Source: Dyadobacter fanqingshengii (GTDB lineage Bacteria; Bacteroidota; Bacteroidia; Cytophagales; Spirosomataceae). From it: a DNA stretch of 64,000 bases. Location: assembly GCF_023822005.2 (NCBI RefSeq), contig NZ_CP098806.1, positions 1,488,001 to 1,552,000 on the forward strand, written 5' to 3'. The notes under the pieces were generated by a model that saw only the letters and a list, made by a program, of their open reading frames with translations, did no database searches and was not told the origin of the DNA. Shown one piece after another: positions 26,145 to 35,995 of the stretch. Both the position numbers and the translations under genes were made by a program. Position 1 is the first letter of the stretch, and the number at the start of each line of letters is the position of its first letter.

Positions 26145-26522
26145 ATGTTCAAAGAAACAAAAGCATTCAGTGGATTTTCAGTTGATAATCTGCAAAAAGC
26201 CAAAGAATTTTACGGAGATGTCCTTAAAATAGACCTTTCCGAAATGGAGGAAATGGGTCTGCTTCAATTGCATATCGCAGGTAGCAATGATTTGATCATT
26301 TACGAAAAACCAAATCATGCCCCAGCCACATTCACAGTTCTCAACTTTCCGGTCCCTGACATTGACCAGGCGGTGAAAGACCTTAAAGCGCTGGGTGTCG
26401 AATTTGAAAGTTATGATTTCCCCGAGCTGAAAACGGATGCCGACAACATTTCACGCGGAGAACCATCCATCGCCTGGTTCACAGATCCGGCAGGGAACAT
26501 TCTCTCTGTCATTCAGGAATAA
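26145..26522 (+). CDS. VOC-family (glyoxalase/bleomycin-resistance fold) protein
   Basis: 125 residues with two beta-alpha-beta-beta-beta units: 'FKETKAFSGFSVDNLQKAKE' with 'FYGDVLKIDLSE' at the N-terminus and 'NFPVPDIDQAVKDLKALGVE' in the second half, ending with 'AWFTDPAGNILSVIQ'. The fold includes glyoxalases, dioxygenases and drug-binding proteins; the metal-binding residues are incomplete, so binding or resistance is as likely as catalysis. It lies 21 nt after the MFS exporter gene, and drug resistance for the pair is a reasonable guess. Confidence 0.88.
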   Translation: MFKETKAFSGFSVDNLQKAKEFYGDVLKIDLSEMEEMGLLQLHIAGSNDLIIYEKPNHAPATFTVLNFPVPDIDQAVKDLKALGVEFESYDFPELKTDADNISRGEPSIAWFTDPAGNILSVIQE

Positions 26523-26612
26523 ATAATCAAACATTAAGTACGCTTCATGCCGGCTGCTAAAACCGGTATGTAAAGCAGCGCATTACCAATTCTAAACTTC
26601 ACCACCATCATC

Positions 26613-27107
26613 ATGGCAACTGGAAATGAAAGCAAATTGAATGAGTTGATTGAACTGTATGATTTGCAAACCACTTACTTTAAAAGCGCATTGGATGGCA
26701 TCTCAGATGCCGACCGCCATAATCGCCTGAATACGAAGGCAAATCACATTGCATGGCTTGCGGGAAGCGCCGTTGAACAGCGCTATGAAATGGCCAGACA
26801 ATTCGGCCAGAGTGAAAAACAACAAGGCAACGAGTTGTTTAAAGACAACAAAGGCATCCAGGATAATGAGACTTACCCGACGCTGGAAACTTACCGCGCC
26901 GACTGGGACCGCATTTCACCGATCCTGCGCGATGCACTGGTGAATGCAACGGACGAACAACTGGCCGTGAAGATCGAAATGGGCCCGGATGTTACTTATA
27001 CGGTGAAAGAAATCATCGCATTCAGTTCCTATCGTGAGGCCAATATCATTGGCCAGATCGCTCTCTGGCGCAGGCTGCTGGGATACGAGGGGATGAAATA
27101 TATGTAA
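26613..27107 (+). CDS. DinB-like protein
   Basis: 164 residues. The four-helix pattern of DinB/YfiT-like proteins is visible: an N-terminal 'LNELIELYDLQTTYFKSALD', the His of 'KANHIAWLAGSAVEQRYEM', and a last helix 'ANIIGQIALWRRLLGYEGMK', in which the usual final His is missing, so the metal site may be incomplete. Function unknown. It follows the VOC gene after 90 nt on the same strand, a gap that contains a G-U-containing hairpin (26546-26570) without a T-run. Confidence 0.75.
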   Translation: MATGNESKLNELIELYDLQTTYFKSALDGISDADRHNRLNTKANHIAWLAGSAVEQRYEMARQFGQSEKQQGNELFKDNKGIQDNETYPTLETYRADWDRISPILRDALVNATDEQLAVKIEMGPDVTYTVKEIIAFSSYREANIIGQIALWRRLLGYEGMKYM

Positions 27108-27142
27108 CCGCGCAGCTTCATTTATCCAGCGAAACCAACGAT

Positions 27143-27202
27143 TTAAAATTGTTATCTTGGAGCGTTTTCAGCCGAGCCTGAAATCCCGGATAACAATTTT
27201 AA
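27143..27202 (+). promoter_or_regulatory. Large inverted repeat in the leader of the glycosidase gene
   Basis: TTAAAATTGTTATC (27143-27156) is the exact reverse complement of GATAACAATTTTAA (27189-27202), which ends 3 nt before the start codon at 27206. The 32-nt spacer itself holds TTTCAG/CTGAAA (27166-27171 and 27178-27183) around CCGAGC. As RNA this is a long two-tier hairpin next to the start codon; as DNA it could be a pair of operator arms. There is no T-run after it, so it is not an ordinary terminator. Confidence 0.6.
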
Positions 27203-27205
27203 TTC

Positions 27206-29644
27206 ATGAAAGTAGCAATTAGCACACTGCTGTCATTGCCGTTCCTGCTTGGCGTTGGCTCCATTATTTTTCTGCAATGCACCAAAAGTGTTCAGAAGAC
27301 AGAGAACCTGCAAGGTCTCGTCAGCGACAGCGAAAGCATCCGCGGCAAAAGCATCTATCTCAATACACCTTACGTTACTGCCGGCGACCGCGTTTATATG
27401 GTCGGTCATCAAAACGGCACTTTTCCGGACATTGGCTGGCACGTTACAGGCGAAATGGGCGGGATCTGGGACCATCCGATTAAGCTGATGGACGGATTCA
27501 CAGCATCCGTGACCGTTGGCGATCAGTCGGCTTGCTTAACGAAGGCGGACACATTTGTTAACTTCCCTTTTGCGAACAAACATATTTTTACCACCGGACT
27601 TCCGGGCCTTAAAGTTGAGCGCTTTCAGTTTGTCCCCGATGGCAAAGAAGCGGTAGTTGTGGAATACACTTTCATGAACGAGGGGAATGAAAAATTGGAC
27701 ATTCAATTTGATTTCAACGGTTATACGGATTTGAGGCCCGTTTGGCTGGGTGAAAGAACCAATATGATCGACGGGCAGGATGCGGCAACCTGGGATGAAG
27801 CATTGCATAACTGGATTGCCAAGGATAGTTTAAATGACTGGTTTGTCATGTTTGGAGCAGCCTTGGCTTCCAAATCACACAAGCAGAAGGCAATAACCTG
27901 CGATTACAAACCGCGGGGAAAGGGCGTCTCTGCATCGCTGCAATATCACCTTGAAATTGGGCCGAACGCTTCTGTAAGTCTTCCTATAACCATTGCCGGC
28001 TCTTATAAATCTGAACAAAACGCCCGGACTACATTCACAGAAACCCAAGCCAATGCTCCAAAGTTGCTGCTTGCCAAAAAGGAACGATATCAATCCATTG
28101 CCTTAAAAACGAAGCTTACTATCCCGGACAAAAATCTCGAACAAGCATTCCGATGGACAAAATATAACACCGATTGGCTCATTCGGGATGTTCCGGAAGT
28201 TGGGCGTGGCGTTTCCGCAGGTGCACCGGATTATCCCTGGTGGTTTGGTGCGGACAGCGAATATGCCCTCAAAGGACTCATCGCAACCGGGCAGCCTGAG
28301 CTGGTAAAAAGCTCAGTTGATGTGGTTCACAAGCTTTCGGAAAAAGTGAATGGGAATGGCAGGATTATGCACGAAACGTCAACCAATGGTGCGGTTTTCA
28401 ATCCCGGGAACATTAATGAAACCCCACAATTCACTTCGCTCATTGCGCACGTTTATCGCTGGACGGGTGATAAGGAATTTCTCAAAAAGTATTTTCCAAC
28501 AATAAAGAAAGGATTGGACTGGCTTTTAAAAGAGAATGACAAAGATGGAAATCTGCTTCCGGACGGGTTTGGCATGATGGAAATTCACGGCATGAACAGC
28601 GAAATGACCGACGTAGCAGCCTATACGCAGAAAGCATTTGCGGACGCGTCTGAACTGGCCATTGAAATGGGCGACAACAAATTGGCCCAGCATTATGCTT
28701 CCATTGCCAGCCAGCTCCGCACGAAGATTAATAAAGATTTTTGGGTGCCCGAAAGCAATTCCTATGCGGATTTTATAGGCACGCCGAAGCAGGCCATTGC
28801 GCTGATTAACGACGCCATTATTCGTGCCGATACGCTAAAAAAACCTTGGGCAGTAGAAGAGCTGAAAGCTGCAAAAGCAAAAATAACCGGCTCAACAACG
28901 GACGCCAAACGCGGATTCGTTGTGCACCACAACTGGGTTGTAAACACACCGATGGAAACCGGCGTTGCCGATTCATCCAAGGCCCTTGCTGCATTGCAAA
29001 CGGCCTCCAAGTTTGTAAATCCGTTTGGTGCATTTGTAACGGGCATCGACCGGGATGAATCGGCTGGAAAAGATGAAAGTTCGGTCGCCGGTAATAACAA
29101 AGTTTTTACTTACACGGGCGCAGTCATGACGCTTCCAACGGGCGTCTTAGCCATTTCCGAAAACAACTATGGCCGCGCGGATGCGGCATTAGGCTATCTG
29201 AAAAGGATGACCAAGTCATTCAGTTTTGCGCTTCCTGGCTCCATTTATGAAGTTTCGCCGGACTATGGCATGATGGCGCAGGCCTGGAATGTGTACAGTT
29301 ACGCTTATCCTATTGTGCAGCAATTCTTTGGTATACAACCATTTGCATCAAAAAAGGTCATCCGTGTCCAGCCGCAAATGCCAACAACCTGGAATGAGGC
29401 CAGCCTGGAAAATGTAATTGTGGGCAATAATGAGCTTGATTATTCATTCAAGCGCACTGGAAACACAATCAGCCTGGATTTGACGCAGCAACAGGAAATC
29501 TGGAAGATTGTGATTGCTCTGCCAAAAGGCCAATACAAAAACTGGCTGAGTAACGGAAAGCCTGTTGTCGCAAAACCTGACGGTGCATTTGATACGATTG
29601 AAATAAAAGGAAAAACCAATGTGATCAGCGCCGAAACGAAATGA
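27206..29644 (+). CDS. Six-hairpin glycosidase lipoprotein (glycogen-debranching/GH63-like)
   Basis: 812 residues. It starts with a lipoprotein-type signal (FLLGVGSIIFLQC, Cys25). The N-terminal half is a beta-sandwich; from about residue 310 an alpha/alpha toroid follows: 'FRWTKYNTDWLIRDVPEVGR', 'DYPWWFGADSEYALKGLIAT', 'DGFGMMEIHGMNSEMTDVAA' and 'GSIYEVSPDYGMMAQAWNVY', which resemble GH63/GH78 and amylo-alpha-1,6-glucosidase-type enzymes. Asp and Glu in the WFGADSE and MMEIHG blocks are candidate catalytic acids. The substrate, an alpha-glucoside or rhamnoside-type glycan in the periplasm or at the surface, cannot be read. Its stop codon abuts that of the convergent regulator gene. A striking inverted repeat occupies its leader. 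Confidence 0.75.
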   Translation: MKVAISTLLSLPFLLGVGSIIFLQCTKSVQKTENLQGLVSDSESIRGKSIYLNTPYVTAGDRVYMVGHQNGTFPDIGWHVTGEMGGIWDHPIKLMDGFTASVTVGDQSACLTKADTFVNFPFANKHIFTTGLPGLKVERFQFVPDGKEAVVVEYTFMNEGNEKLDIQFDFNGYTDLRPVWLGERTNMIDGQDAATWDEALHNWIAKDSLNDWFVMFGAALASKSHKQKAITCDYKPRGKGVSASLQYHLEIGPNASVSLPITIAGSYKSEQNARTTFTETQANAPKLLLAKKERYQSIALKTKLTIPDKNLEQAFRWTKYNTDWLIRDVPEVGRGVSAGAPDYPWWFGADSEYALKGLIATGQPELVKSSVDVVHKLSEKVNGNGRIMHETSTNGAVFNPGNINETPQFTSLIAHVYRWTGDKEFLKKYFPTIKKGLDWLLKENDKDGNLLPDGFGMMEIHGMNSEMTDVAAYTQKAFADASELAIEMGDNKLAQHYASIASQLRTKINKDFWVPESNSYADFIGTPKQAIALINDAIIRADTLKKPWAVEELKAAKAKITGSTTDAKRGFVVHHNWVVNTPMETGVADSSKALAALQTASKFVNPFGAFVTGIDRDESAGKDESSVAGNNKVFTYTGAVMTLPTGVLAISENNYGRADAALGYLKRMTKSFSFALPGSIYEVSPDYGMMAQAWNVYSYAYPIVQQFFGIQPFASKKVIRVQPQMPTTWNEASLENVIVGNNELDYSFKRTGNTISLDLTQQQEIWKIVIALPKGQYKNWLSNGKPVVAKPDGAFDTIEIKGKTNVISAETK

Positions 29645-30628
29645 TCAGGCGCTGATTTGGCTTTTGTTATATTTATTTCTGTACTCAACCGGAGATAGTC
29701 CGGTAATCTTTTTGAATGTGCTGCGAAATGCTTTGGTATCCGTATAACCGACCTCATACATGAGCTCGGTAACATTCTTGCGACTTACCTCGAAACTCTT
29801 TTTCGCAGCTTCGATTTTCACCCGCTGAATGTATTCTACCACAGAATTGGAAGTGGCTTTTTTGAATCTACGCTCAAAGCTCCGGCGCCCGATGGCAAAC
29901 ATTTCGGAAAGCTGATCCACGGTAATTTTGTCCTGAAAACTCCTTTCAATGAATTCCTGGGCCTTCCTGACTTCCTCATCCTCATGCTCCTTTTGGCCCG
30001 TAAACATAATGAACGGCGACTGCGTATTGCGATCGATTTCGATCATAAAAAATTTCGTCGTGTATATAGCCATCTGGCGGTCGACGTATTTTTCGACCAG
30101 ATATACAAGGAGGTTCCAGAAAGTGTTCGCGCCGCCGCTCGTGTACACGCCGTTTTCGTCGGTGATAATGCGGTTGTCCATCAGGTTCACTTCCGGGAAC
30201 ATATTTTTGAAATCGGACGCTGACATCCAGTGTGTCGTGCAGCTTTTGCCCTTCAACATGCCCGTGGCCGCAAGCAGGAACGCCCCTACGCAAAGACTCG
30301 CTACTTCCGCACCTTTTTCATGTTGCTTGATGATCCAAGGAAAAAAGGGCTGATTCATTTCAATAACACTTTCCCGGTCCCCATTCACGGCGGGTATAAT
30401 GATCAGGTCCGTCTTTCCCAAATCATGGATCGTGACGTCCGGTACAACTGTGAAGACGCCGCTATATTTCTGAGGATCAGCAGTCATACCCACTAACTGC
30501 ACGTCGAAAGCTGGCGCTCTGCCCATGGCAGCCAGAAAGTCATTAACAAAATTAAAGAACTTAAAAGGCCCTTCGATGGTCCCAAGCGCCGCATCGCCGC
30601 ACGGAACGAGTACTGATATATGCTTCAT
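29645..30628 (-). CDS. GlxA-type AraC-family regulator with DJ-1/PfpI-like domain
   Basis: 327 residues from ATG 30628 (MKHISVLVPCGDAALGTIEG); upstream in-frame Met codons lie in the promoter. Residues 1-190 are a DJ-1/PfpI-type domain with 'EVASLCVGAFLLAATGMLKG', where the Cys is at the nucleophile elbow, and 'GVYTSGGANTFWNLL'. Residues 215-320 are an AraC DNA-binding domain: 'ITVDQLSEMFAIGRRSFERR' and 'VTELMYEVGYTDTKAFRSTF'. Such regulators sense amine- or amide-type or reactive compounds. The gene ends exactly at the end of the convergent glycosidase gene and starts divergently from two SRPBCC-type genes. Its promoter suggests a leaderless message. Confidence 0.92.
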   Translation of the reverse strand: MKHISVLVPCGDAALGTIEGPFKFFNFVNDFLAAMGRAPAFDVQLVGMTADPQKYSGVFTVVPDVTIHDLGKTDLIIIPAVNGDRESVIEMNQPFFPWIIKQHEKGAEVASLCVGAFLLAATGMLKGKSCTTHWMSASDFKNMFPEVNLMDNRIITDENGVYTSGGANTFWNLLVYLVEKYVDRQMAIYTTKFFMIEIDRNTQSPFIMFTGQKEHEDEEVRKAQEFIERSFQDKITVDQLSEMFAIGRRSFERRFKKATSNSVVEYIQRVKIEAAKKSFEVSRKNVTELMYEVGYTDTKAFRSTFKKITGLSPVEYRNKYNKSQISA

Positions 30629-30632
30629 ATTC

Positions 30633-30663
30633 CAAAAATAGGTAAATAGTCTGTCGCATTCAA
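30633..30663 (-). promoter_or_regulatory. Promoter of the GlxA-type regulator, very close to its start codon
   Basis: On the minus strand TTG (30661-30663), 20 nt, then a perfect TAnnTTTG (TATTTTTG, 30633-30640). Only four bases separate this element from the ATG at 30626-30628, so transcription would begin at or inside the start codon. Confidence 0.5.
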
Positions 30664-30711
30664 CCCCTAAACTTGACATATTCACCCCCCGGAGATTTGG
30701 GGAAAGACTTG

Positions 30712-30719
30712 TAGGTTTG
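30712..30719 (+). promoter_or_regulatory. Promoter -7 element for the SRPBCC gene
   Basis: TAGGTTTG, a perfect TAnnTTTG, 40 nt before the start codon at 30760. No TTTG at the normal -33 distance is visible. Confidence 0.35.
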
Positions 30720-30759
30720 TAACATCTTATTGCATCTGAGAACTTTAACCTTAAATCAA

Positions 30760-31293
30760 ATGAAAATTATCTTAACAATTCTCGCAGTCATTGTCGGCAT
30801 CATTGTCCTTTTGCTGGTGGTGGCACTGTTTGTAAAAAAAGAATATAAGGTCAGGCGCGAAATTACGATCAACAGATCCAAAGGCAGTGTTTACGATTAT
30901 ATCAAATTCCTGAAAAATCAGGACAATTACAGCAAATGGGTGATGGCCGATCCGGGCATGAAAAAAACTTATACGGGAATCGATGGCGCGGTTGGTTTCA
31001 AATATGCCTGGGATAGCAAAGATAAAAATGTGGGTGAGGGAGAACAGGAAATCATCAGTCTTACCGAAGACGAAAAAGTGAATATCGAAGTCCGCTTTGT
31101 CCGACCCTTTGAAGGAATCGGTGTGGCGGAAATGACAACCACGCCGGTTACCAGTGACCAAACCAAAGTAAGCTGGGGCATGAATGGCGTCAGTAAATAT
31201 CCCATGAACATTACCAACCTTTTTATCGATGGAATCCTTGGCAAGGACCTGGAAACCAGTTTGAATAACCTGAAAAATATTCTTGAAAAATAA
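30760..31293 (+). CDS. SRPBCC-family (polyketide-cyclase-like) membrane-anchored protein
   Basis: 177 residues from ATG 30760. The N-terminus is a single hydrophobic helix (IILTILAVIVGIIVLLLVVA), followed by a START-like fold: 'RREITINRSKGSVYDYIKFL', 'YSKWVMADPGMKKTYTG' and 'KVSWGMNGVSKYPMNI', with a C-terminal helix. These proteins bind hydrophobic ligands in a deep pocket; no ligand can be named. First of a rightward group with an AHSA1-DinB fusion and a redoxin. It is divergent from the GlxA-type regulator, which may control it. Confidence 0.82.
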   Translation: MKIILTILAVIVGIIVLLLVVALFVKKEYKVRREITINRSKGSVYDYIKFLKNQDNYSKWVMADPGMKKTYTGIDGAVGFKYAWDSKDKNVGEGEQEIISLTEDEKVNIEVRFVRPFEGIGVAEMTTTPVTSDQTKVSWGMNGVSKYPMNITNLFIDGILGKDLETSLNNLKNILEK

Positions 31294-31331
31294 TTTTAGC
31301 AAACACTTAGCATTTTAAAACAACAGAAACC

Positions 31332-32297
31332 ATGGAAACTAAGCTCATTAAAAAATCAATCGCAATCAATGCCCCGAAGGAGAATGTATGGAAAGTCATG
31401 ATCTCCAATGATAAAAACAAGATCTGGTACAACGCTTTCAGCGAAGGGACGCAGGCAGAAACCGATTGGCAGGTCGGCAGCAAAGCCGTTTTTTCGGATG
31501 ACTCAAAAAGCGGCATCGTTGGGATAATTACCGTTAATAAACCCGCGGAAGAGCTGGTTATTGAGTATACAGGCGTGTTGAACAATGGTGTTGAAAACTA
31601 TGAAAACGAGGAAGCACAAAGTGTAAAGGGTTTCCAGGAATTTTACTGGCTTAAAGAAGAAAATGGGGTTACGCGGCTGGATATGCAATGTGACATGGGC
31701 ATTGACTATTTCGAAATGATGTCTGACGCATGGGATCACGCACTGATCATTGTGAGAGAACTGGCCGAAACGGACACCAGCGCCAGTGCATTGCTCGACC
31801 AGCTGGACAACACAACCAAAAACTTTCTGGAAGCAATTGATGCATTTGACGAAAATGAAATCAACGAAGTTCCATTCGAAGGAAGCTGGACTGGCGGGCA
31901 GGTTGTCGAGCACATTTTGAAATCAGAAAGTGGCTTGCCTGATATGCTGCTAGGCGATTATGCTGACACCCAAAGGCCTGTGGATGCCAACATTGCCGAG
32001 ATCGAGCACATTTTCCTGGATTTTTCAACCAAAATGAAAGCACCCGATTTCAATGTTCCGTCCAACGGGCCGCATAACAAGGCAGAACTGGTTGCGGCGT
32101 TTCAAAAGGAGCGCGAAGAAATTAGAAAAGTGGCGGCAGAGCATGATCTTTCGCTAACGGCCACCGCGTTTGCCTTTCCGGGCGTTGGCAAATTAACGCG
32201 CTGGGAATGGCTCAACTTCGTCGTCTGCCACTCCAAACGCCATATTTATCAACTCAAAAACATTCGGAAAAAACTTAGCGAAAAGGTAGCTGGATAA
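31332..32297 (+). CDS. AHSA1/SRPBCC domain fused to a DinB-like domain
   Basis: 321 residues. Residues 1-145 are an AHSA1-like START domain ('IKKSIAINAPKENVWKVMIS', 'DKNKIWYNAFSEGT', 'WLKEENGVTRLDMQCDMG'). Residues about 155-315 are a DinB-like bundle with 'FEGSWTGGQVVEHILKSESG' and the last-helix 'WLNFVVCHSKRHIYQLKNIR', which carries the conserved His residues. Both halves are full-length, so this is a real fusion and not a frameshift artefact. It implies that ligand binding and DinB-type chemistry act together. It lies 38 nt after the SRPBCC gene. Substrate unknown. Confidence 0.82.
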   Translation: METKLIKKSIAINAPKENVWKVMISNDKNKIWYNAFSEGTQAETDWQVGSKAVFSDDSKSGIVGIITVNKPAEELVIEYTGVLNNGVENYENEEAQSVKGFQEFYWLKEENGVTRLDMQCDMGIDYFEMMSDAWDHALIIVRELAETDTSASALLDQLDNTTKNFLEAIDAFDENEINEVPFEGSWTGGQVVEHILKSESGLPDMLLGDYADTQRPVDANIAEIEHIFLDFSTKMKAPDFNVPSNGPHNKAELVAAFQKEREEIRKVAAEHDLSLTATAFAFPGVGKLTRWEWLNFVVCHSKRHIYQLKNIRKKLSEKVAG

Positions 32298-32351
32298 AAC
32301 TTCAAAGATTAATAACTTGCGTGCTCTTCATTTCAAAAGAGCCTTATTAAT

Positions 32352-32837
32352 ATGTTCCGAAAAATAATCCCTGCCCTGCTTTTCGTTTTTGCAAGCAGTT
32401 TCGCGTTTTCTCAGTCTGCATTGATGGACAAGAAAATTGCGCCTTTTCAGATAAAGCTTGCCAACGGGCAGCAGTATACATCCGCGCAGTTAGCAGCGGG
32501 TCCGGTGGTTCTGATTTACTTTTCACCCGATTGTGAGCATTGTCAGGATTTTACCAAAGACATGCTTAAAAATTACAATGTGATCGCAAATAAGCAGGTT
32601 GTAATGATAACTTTTCAATCCATGGAAATGCTGAAACCATTTGTAAGCCAGCATAAATTGAGCACTTACCCAAACATTAAAGTGGGCACCGAAGGATACT
32701 CTTACACGGTTCAACGCTATTATCAGATCAAATCATTCCCTTACATTGCGATCTATAACAAGGCTGGAAAGCTGGTGCAGACATTTGAGGGTGAGCAGCC
32801 ACATCAGAACATTTTTAATGTGTTGAAAAAAATCTGA
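32352..32837 (+). CDS. Exported thioredoxin-like protein
   Basis: 161 residues. A signal peptide (MFRKIIPALLFVFASSFAFS) precedes a thioredoxin fold with the redox motif CEHC in 'LIYFSPDCEHCQDFTKDMLK' and the cis-Pro region 'KSFPYIAIYNKAGKLVQTF'. It probably acts in periplasmic disulfide exchange; peroxidase activity is less likely because the peroxiredoxin TxxC motif is absent. Last gene of its group, followed by a clean terminator 46 nt downstream. Confidence 0.85.
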   Translation: MFRKIIPALLFVFASSFAFSQSALMDKKIAPFQIKLANGQQYTSAQLAAGPVVLIYFSPDCEHCQDFTKDMLKNYNVIANKQVVMITFQSMEMLKPFVSQHKLSTYPNIKVGTEGYSYTVQRYYQIKSFPYIAIYNKAGKLVQTFEGEQPHQNIFNVLKKI

Positions 32838-32864
32838 TCTGCCGCATTTCAGTTTTTAGGTTAA

Positions 32865-34226
<1,362 letters not shown>

Positions 34227-34248
34227 AAGCATTCTGATTTTTACTGAT

Positions 34249-35961
34249 ATGTCAAATTTCAATATCGATTCCGAAAAGCAGCAAACTTTTGATGCCATTG
34301 TGGTGGGCACCGGGATTAGTGGTGGCTGGGCGGCTAAGGAGCTCACGGAGAAAGGCTTAAAGACATTAATTCTGGAACGTGGCAGGGATGTGAAACACAT
34401 TGTAGACTACCCTACCGCCAATATGCAGCCCTGGGAATTTGAGCACCGCGGTCAGCCTTCACTGGCGATCCGGCAGGCAAATCCGATGGCAAGCAAGCAT
34501 TATATTTTCAAGGAAGATGCCATGCATTTTGTGGTGAAGGACGCGGATCATCCTTATGTGCAGGACAAGCCGTTTGACTGGATGCGCGGATATCAGGTTG
34601 GTGGCAGGTCGCTTCTGTGGGCGAGGCAAACGCAGCGCTGGTCCGACTTCGATTTTGAAGGCCCCGCCCGTGATGGTTTCGGCGTCGACTGGCCGATCCG
34701 ATATGCTGACATTGCGCCATGGTACAGCTATGTGGAGAAGTTTGCGGGGATTTCTGGAAATAAGGACGGCTTGCCCCAGTTACCTGACGGTGAATTCCTT
34801 AAACCACACGAAATGTCCTGCGTCGAAAAACATTTCAGCGACCAGACGGCGAAAAATTATAACAACACACGCCCGATCATCATTGGCCGCGTGGCGCATA
34901 TCAGCGATCCGCAGCCCATTCACACCGAGCAGGGACGTGCGAAGTGCCAGCACCGCACGATGTGCCAGCGCGGCTGTCCGTTTGGAGGTTATTTCAGTTC
35001 CAATTCTTCCACAATCCCTTGGGCAGAAAAGACCGGAAATCTAACGTTACAGCCCCATTCAGTCGTACATTCCATTATTTATGACGAGAAAAAGAAACGC
35101 GCAACGGGCGTTCGTGTAGTAGATGCGTTGACTAAGGAAATGAAGGAATATTATGCCAAAATTATTTTTGTAAATGCGTCAGCGATCAACTCCAATCTCA
35201 TATTGCTAAACTCCATTTCCAATCGTTTCCCGAATGGGCTGGGCAACGACAATGGATTAATGGGCAAATTCATCGGATTTCACAATTACCGGGGGCGCGT
35301 CAGCGCAGAATTTGACGGTTACCACGACCGGACCGTTGATGGAAGACGACCCAATGGTGCCTATATTCCGCGTTTCAGGAATGTATTCAAGCAGGAAACT
35401 GATTTTTTACGAGGTTATGCTACATCTTTTTCGGCTTCCAAAATGGGTAACGCGACAGATGACCTGGGTGAATCATTAAAAGAAAGTCTGTTTAAACCCG
35501 ATAGCAGCGGATGGAGCCTGGGTGCGCAAATGATGGGCGAAACATTGCCCAAGGAAACCAATTTCATCAGCCTTCACAAAACATTGAAGGACGATTGGGG
35601 CATTCCGCAGCTGCGGATGCACGTGGAATTCGATGATAATGATATGAAAATGGTCAAAGACTTTTATACCGAGCTCAGTGAAATGCTTTCAAAATCAGGC
35701 TTTTCAAATATTAAAACTTCGGACACAAAACGCAATCCTGGCAGCGAAAACCACGAAATGGGTGGCGTGAGAATGGGAAATGATCCAAAAACCTCCCTGC
35801 TTAACAAATGGAACCAGATGCACGCATGTCCCAATATAATCGTCACCGACGGCGCGTGCATGACGTCCACTTCCACGCAAAATCCGTCGCTAACCTATAT
35901 GGCATTAACGGCAAGAGCGGTTGACCACGCAGTGAGCGAAATGAAAAAGGGAAATATTTGA
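34249..35961 (+). CDS. GMC-family FAD oxidoreductase
   Basis: 570 residues from ATG 34249. The FAD-binding motif is near the start (IVVGTGISGGWAAKEL), followed by 'MRGYQVGGRSLLWARQTQRW'. A cysteine-rich segment (CQHRTMCQRGCPFGG, about residue 230-245) is typical of the gluconate/glucose-dehydrogenase-like subgroup. The C-terminal domain has 'SENHEMGGVRMG' and 'STQNPSLTYMALTARAV', with the catalytic His and Asn regions. It oxidises an alcohol or sugar; the usual small partner subunit and cytochrome are not next to it here. No clear signal peptide. It is probably co-transcribed with the esterase 22 nt upstream. Confidence 0.9.
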   Translation: MSNFNIDSEKQQTFDAIVVGTGISGGWAAKELTEKGLKTLILERGRDVKHIVDYPTANMQPWEFEHRGQPSLAIRQANPMASKHYIFKEDAMHFVVKDADHPYVQDKPFDWMRGYQVGGRSLLWARQTQRWSDFDFEGPARDGFGVDWPIRYADIAPWYSYVEKFAGISGNKDGLPQLPDGEFLKPHEMSCVEKHFSDQTAKNYNNTRPIIIGRVAHISDPQPIHTEQGRAKCQHRTMCQRGCPFGGYFSSNSSTIPWAEKTGNLTLQPHSVVHSIIYDEKKKRATGVRVVDALTKEMKEYYAKIIFVNASAINSNLILLNSISNRFPNGLGNDNGLMGKFIGFHNYRGRVSAEFDGYHDRTVDGRRPNGAYIPRFRNVFKQETDFLRGYATSFSASKMGNATDDLGESLKESLFKPDSSGWSLGAQMMGETLPKETNFISLHKTLKDDWGIPQLRMHVEFDDNDMKMVKDFYTELSEMLSKSGFSNIKTSDTKRNPGSENHEMGGVRMGNDPKTSLLNKWNQMHACPNIIVTDGACMTSTSTQNPSLTYMALTARAVDHAVSEMKKGNI

Positions 35962-35965
35962 TGCA

Positions 35966-35973
35966 TATCTTTG
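35966..35973 (+). promoter_or_regulatory. Promoter -7 element before a small gene
   Basis: TATCTTTG, a perfect TAnnTTTG, 22 nt before the ATG at 35996; no -33 element at the normal distance. Confidence 0.35.
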
Positions 35974-35995
35974 CCCCCTGAACATAAAGCAGACG

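Noticed and set aside
27189..27200. Resemblance of GGATAACAATTT to the lac operator half-site
   Set aside because: Only one half matches; the second arm is over 30 nt away, not at LacI-type spacing. The inverted repeat itself is real and reported separately.
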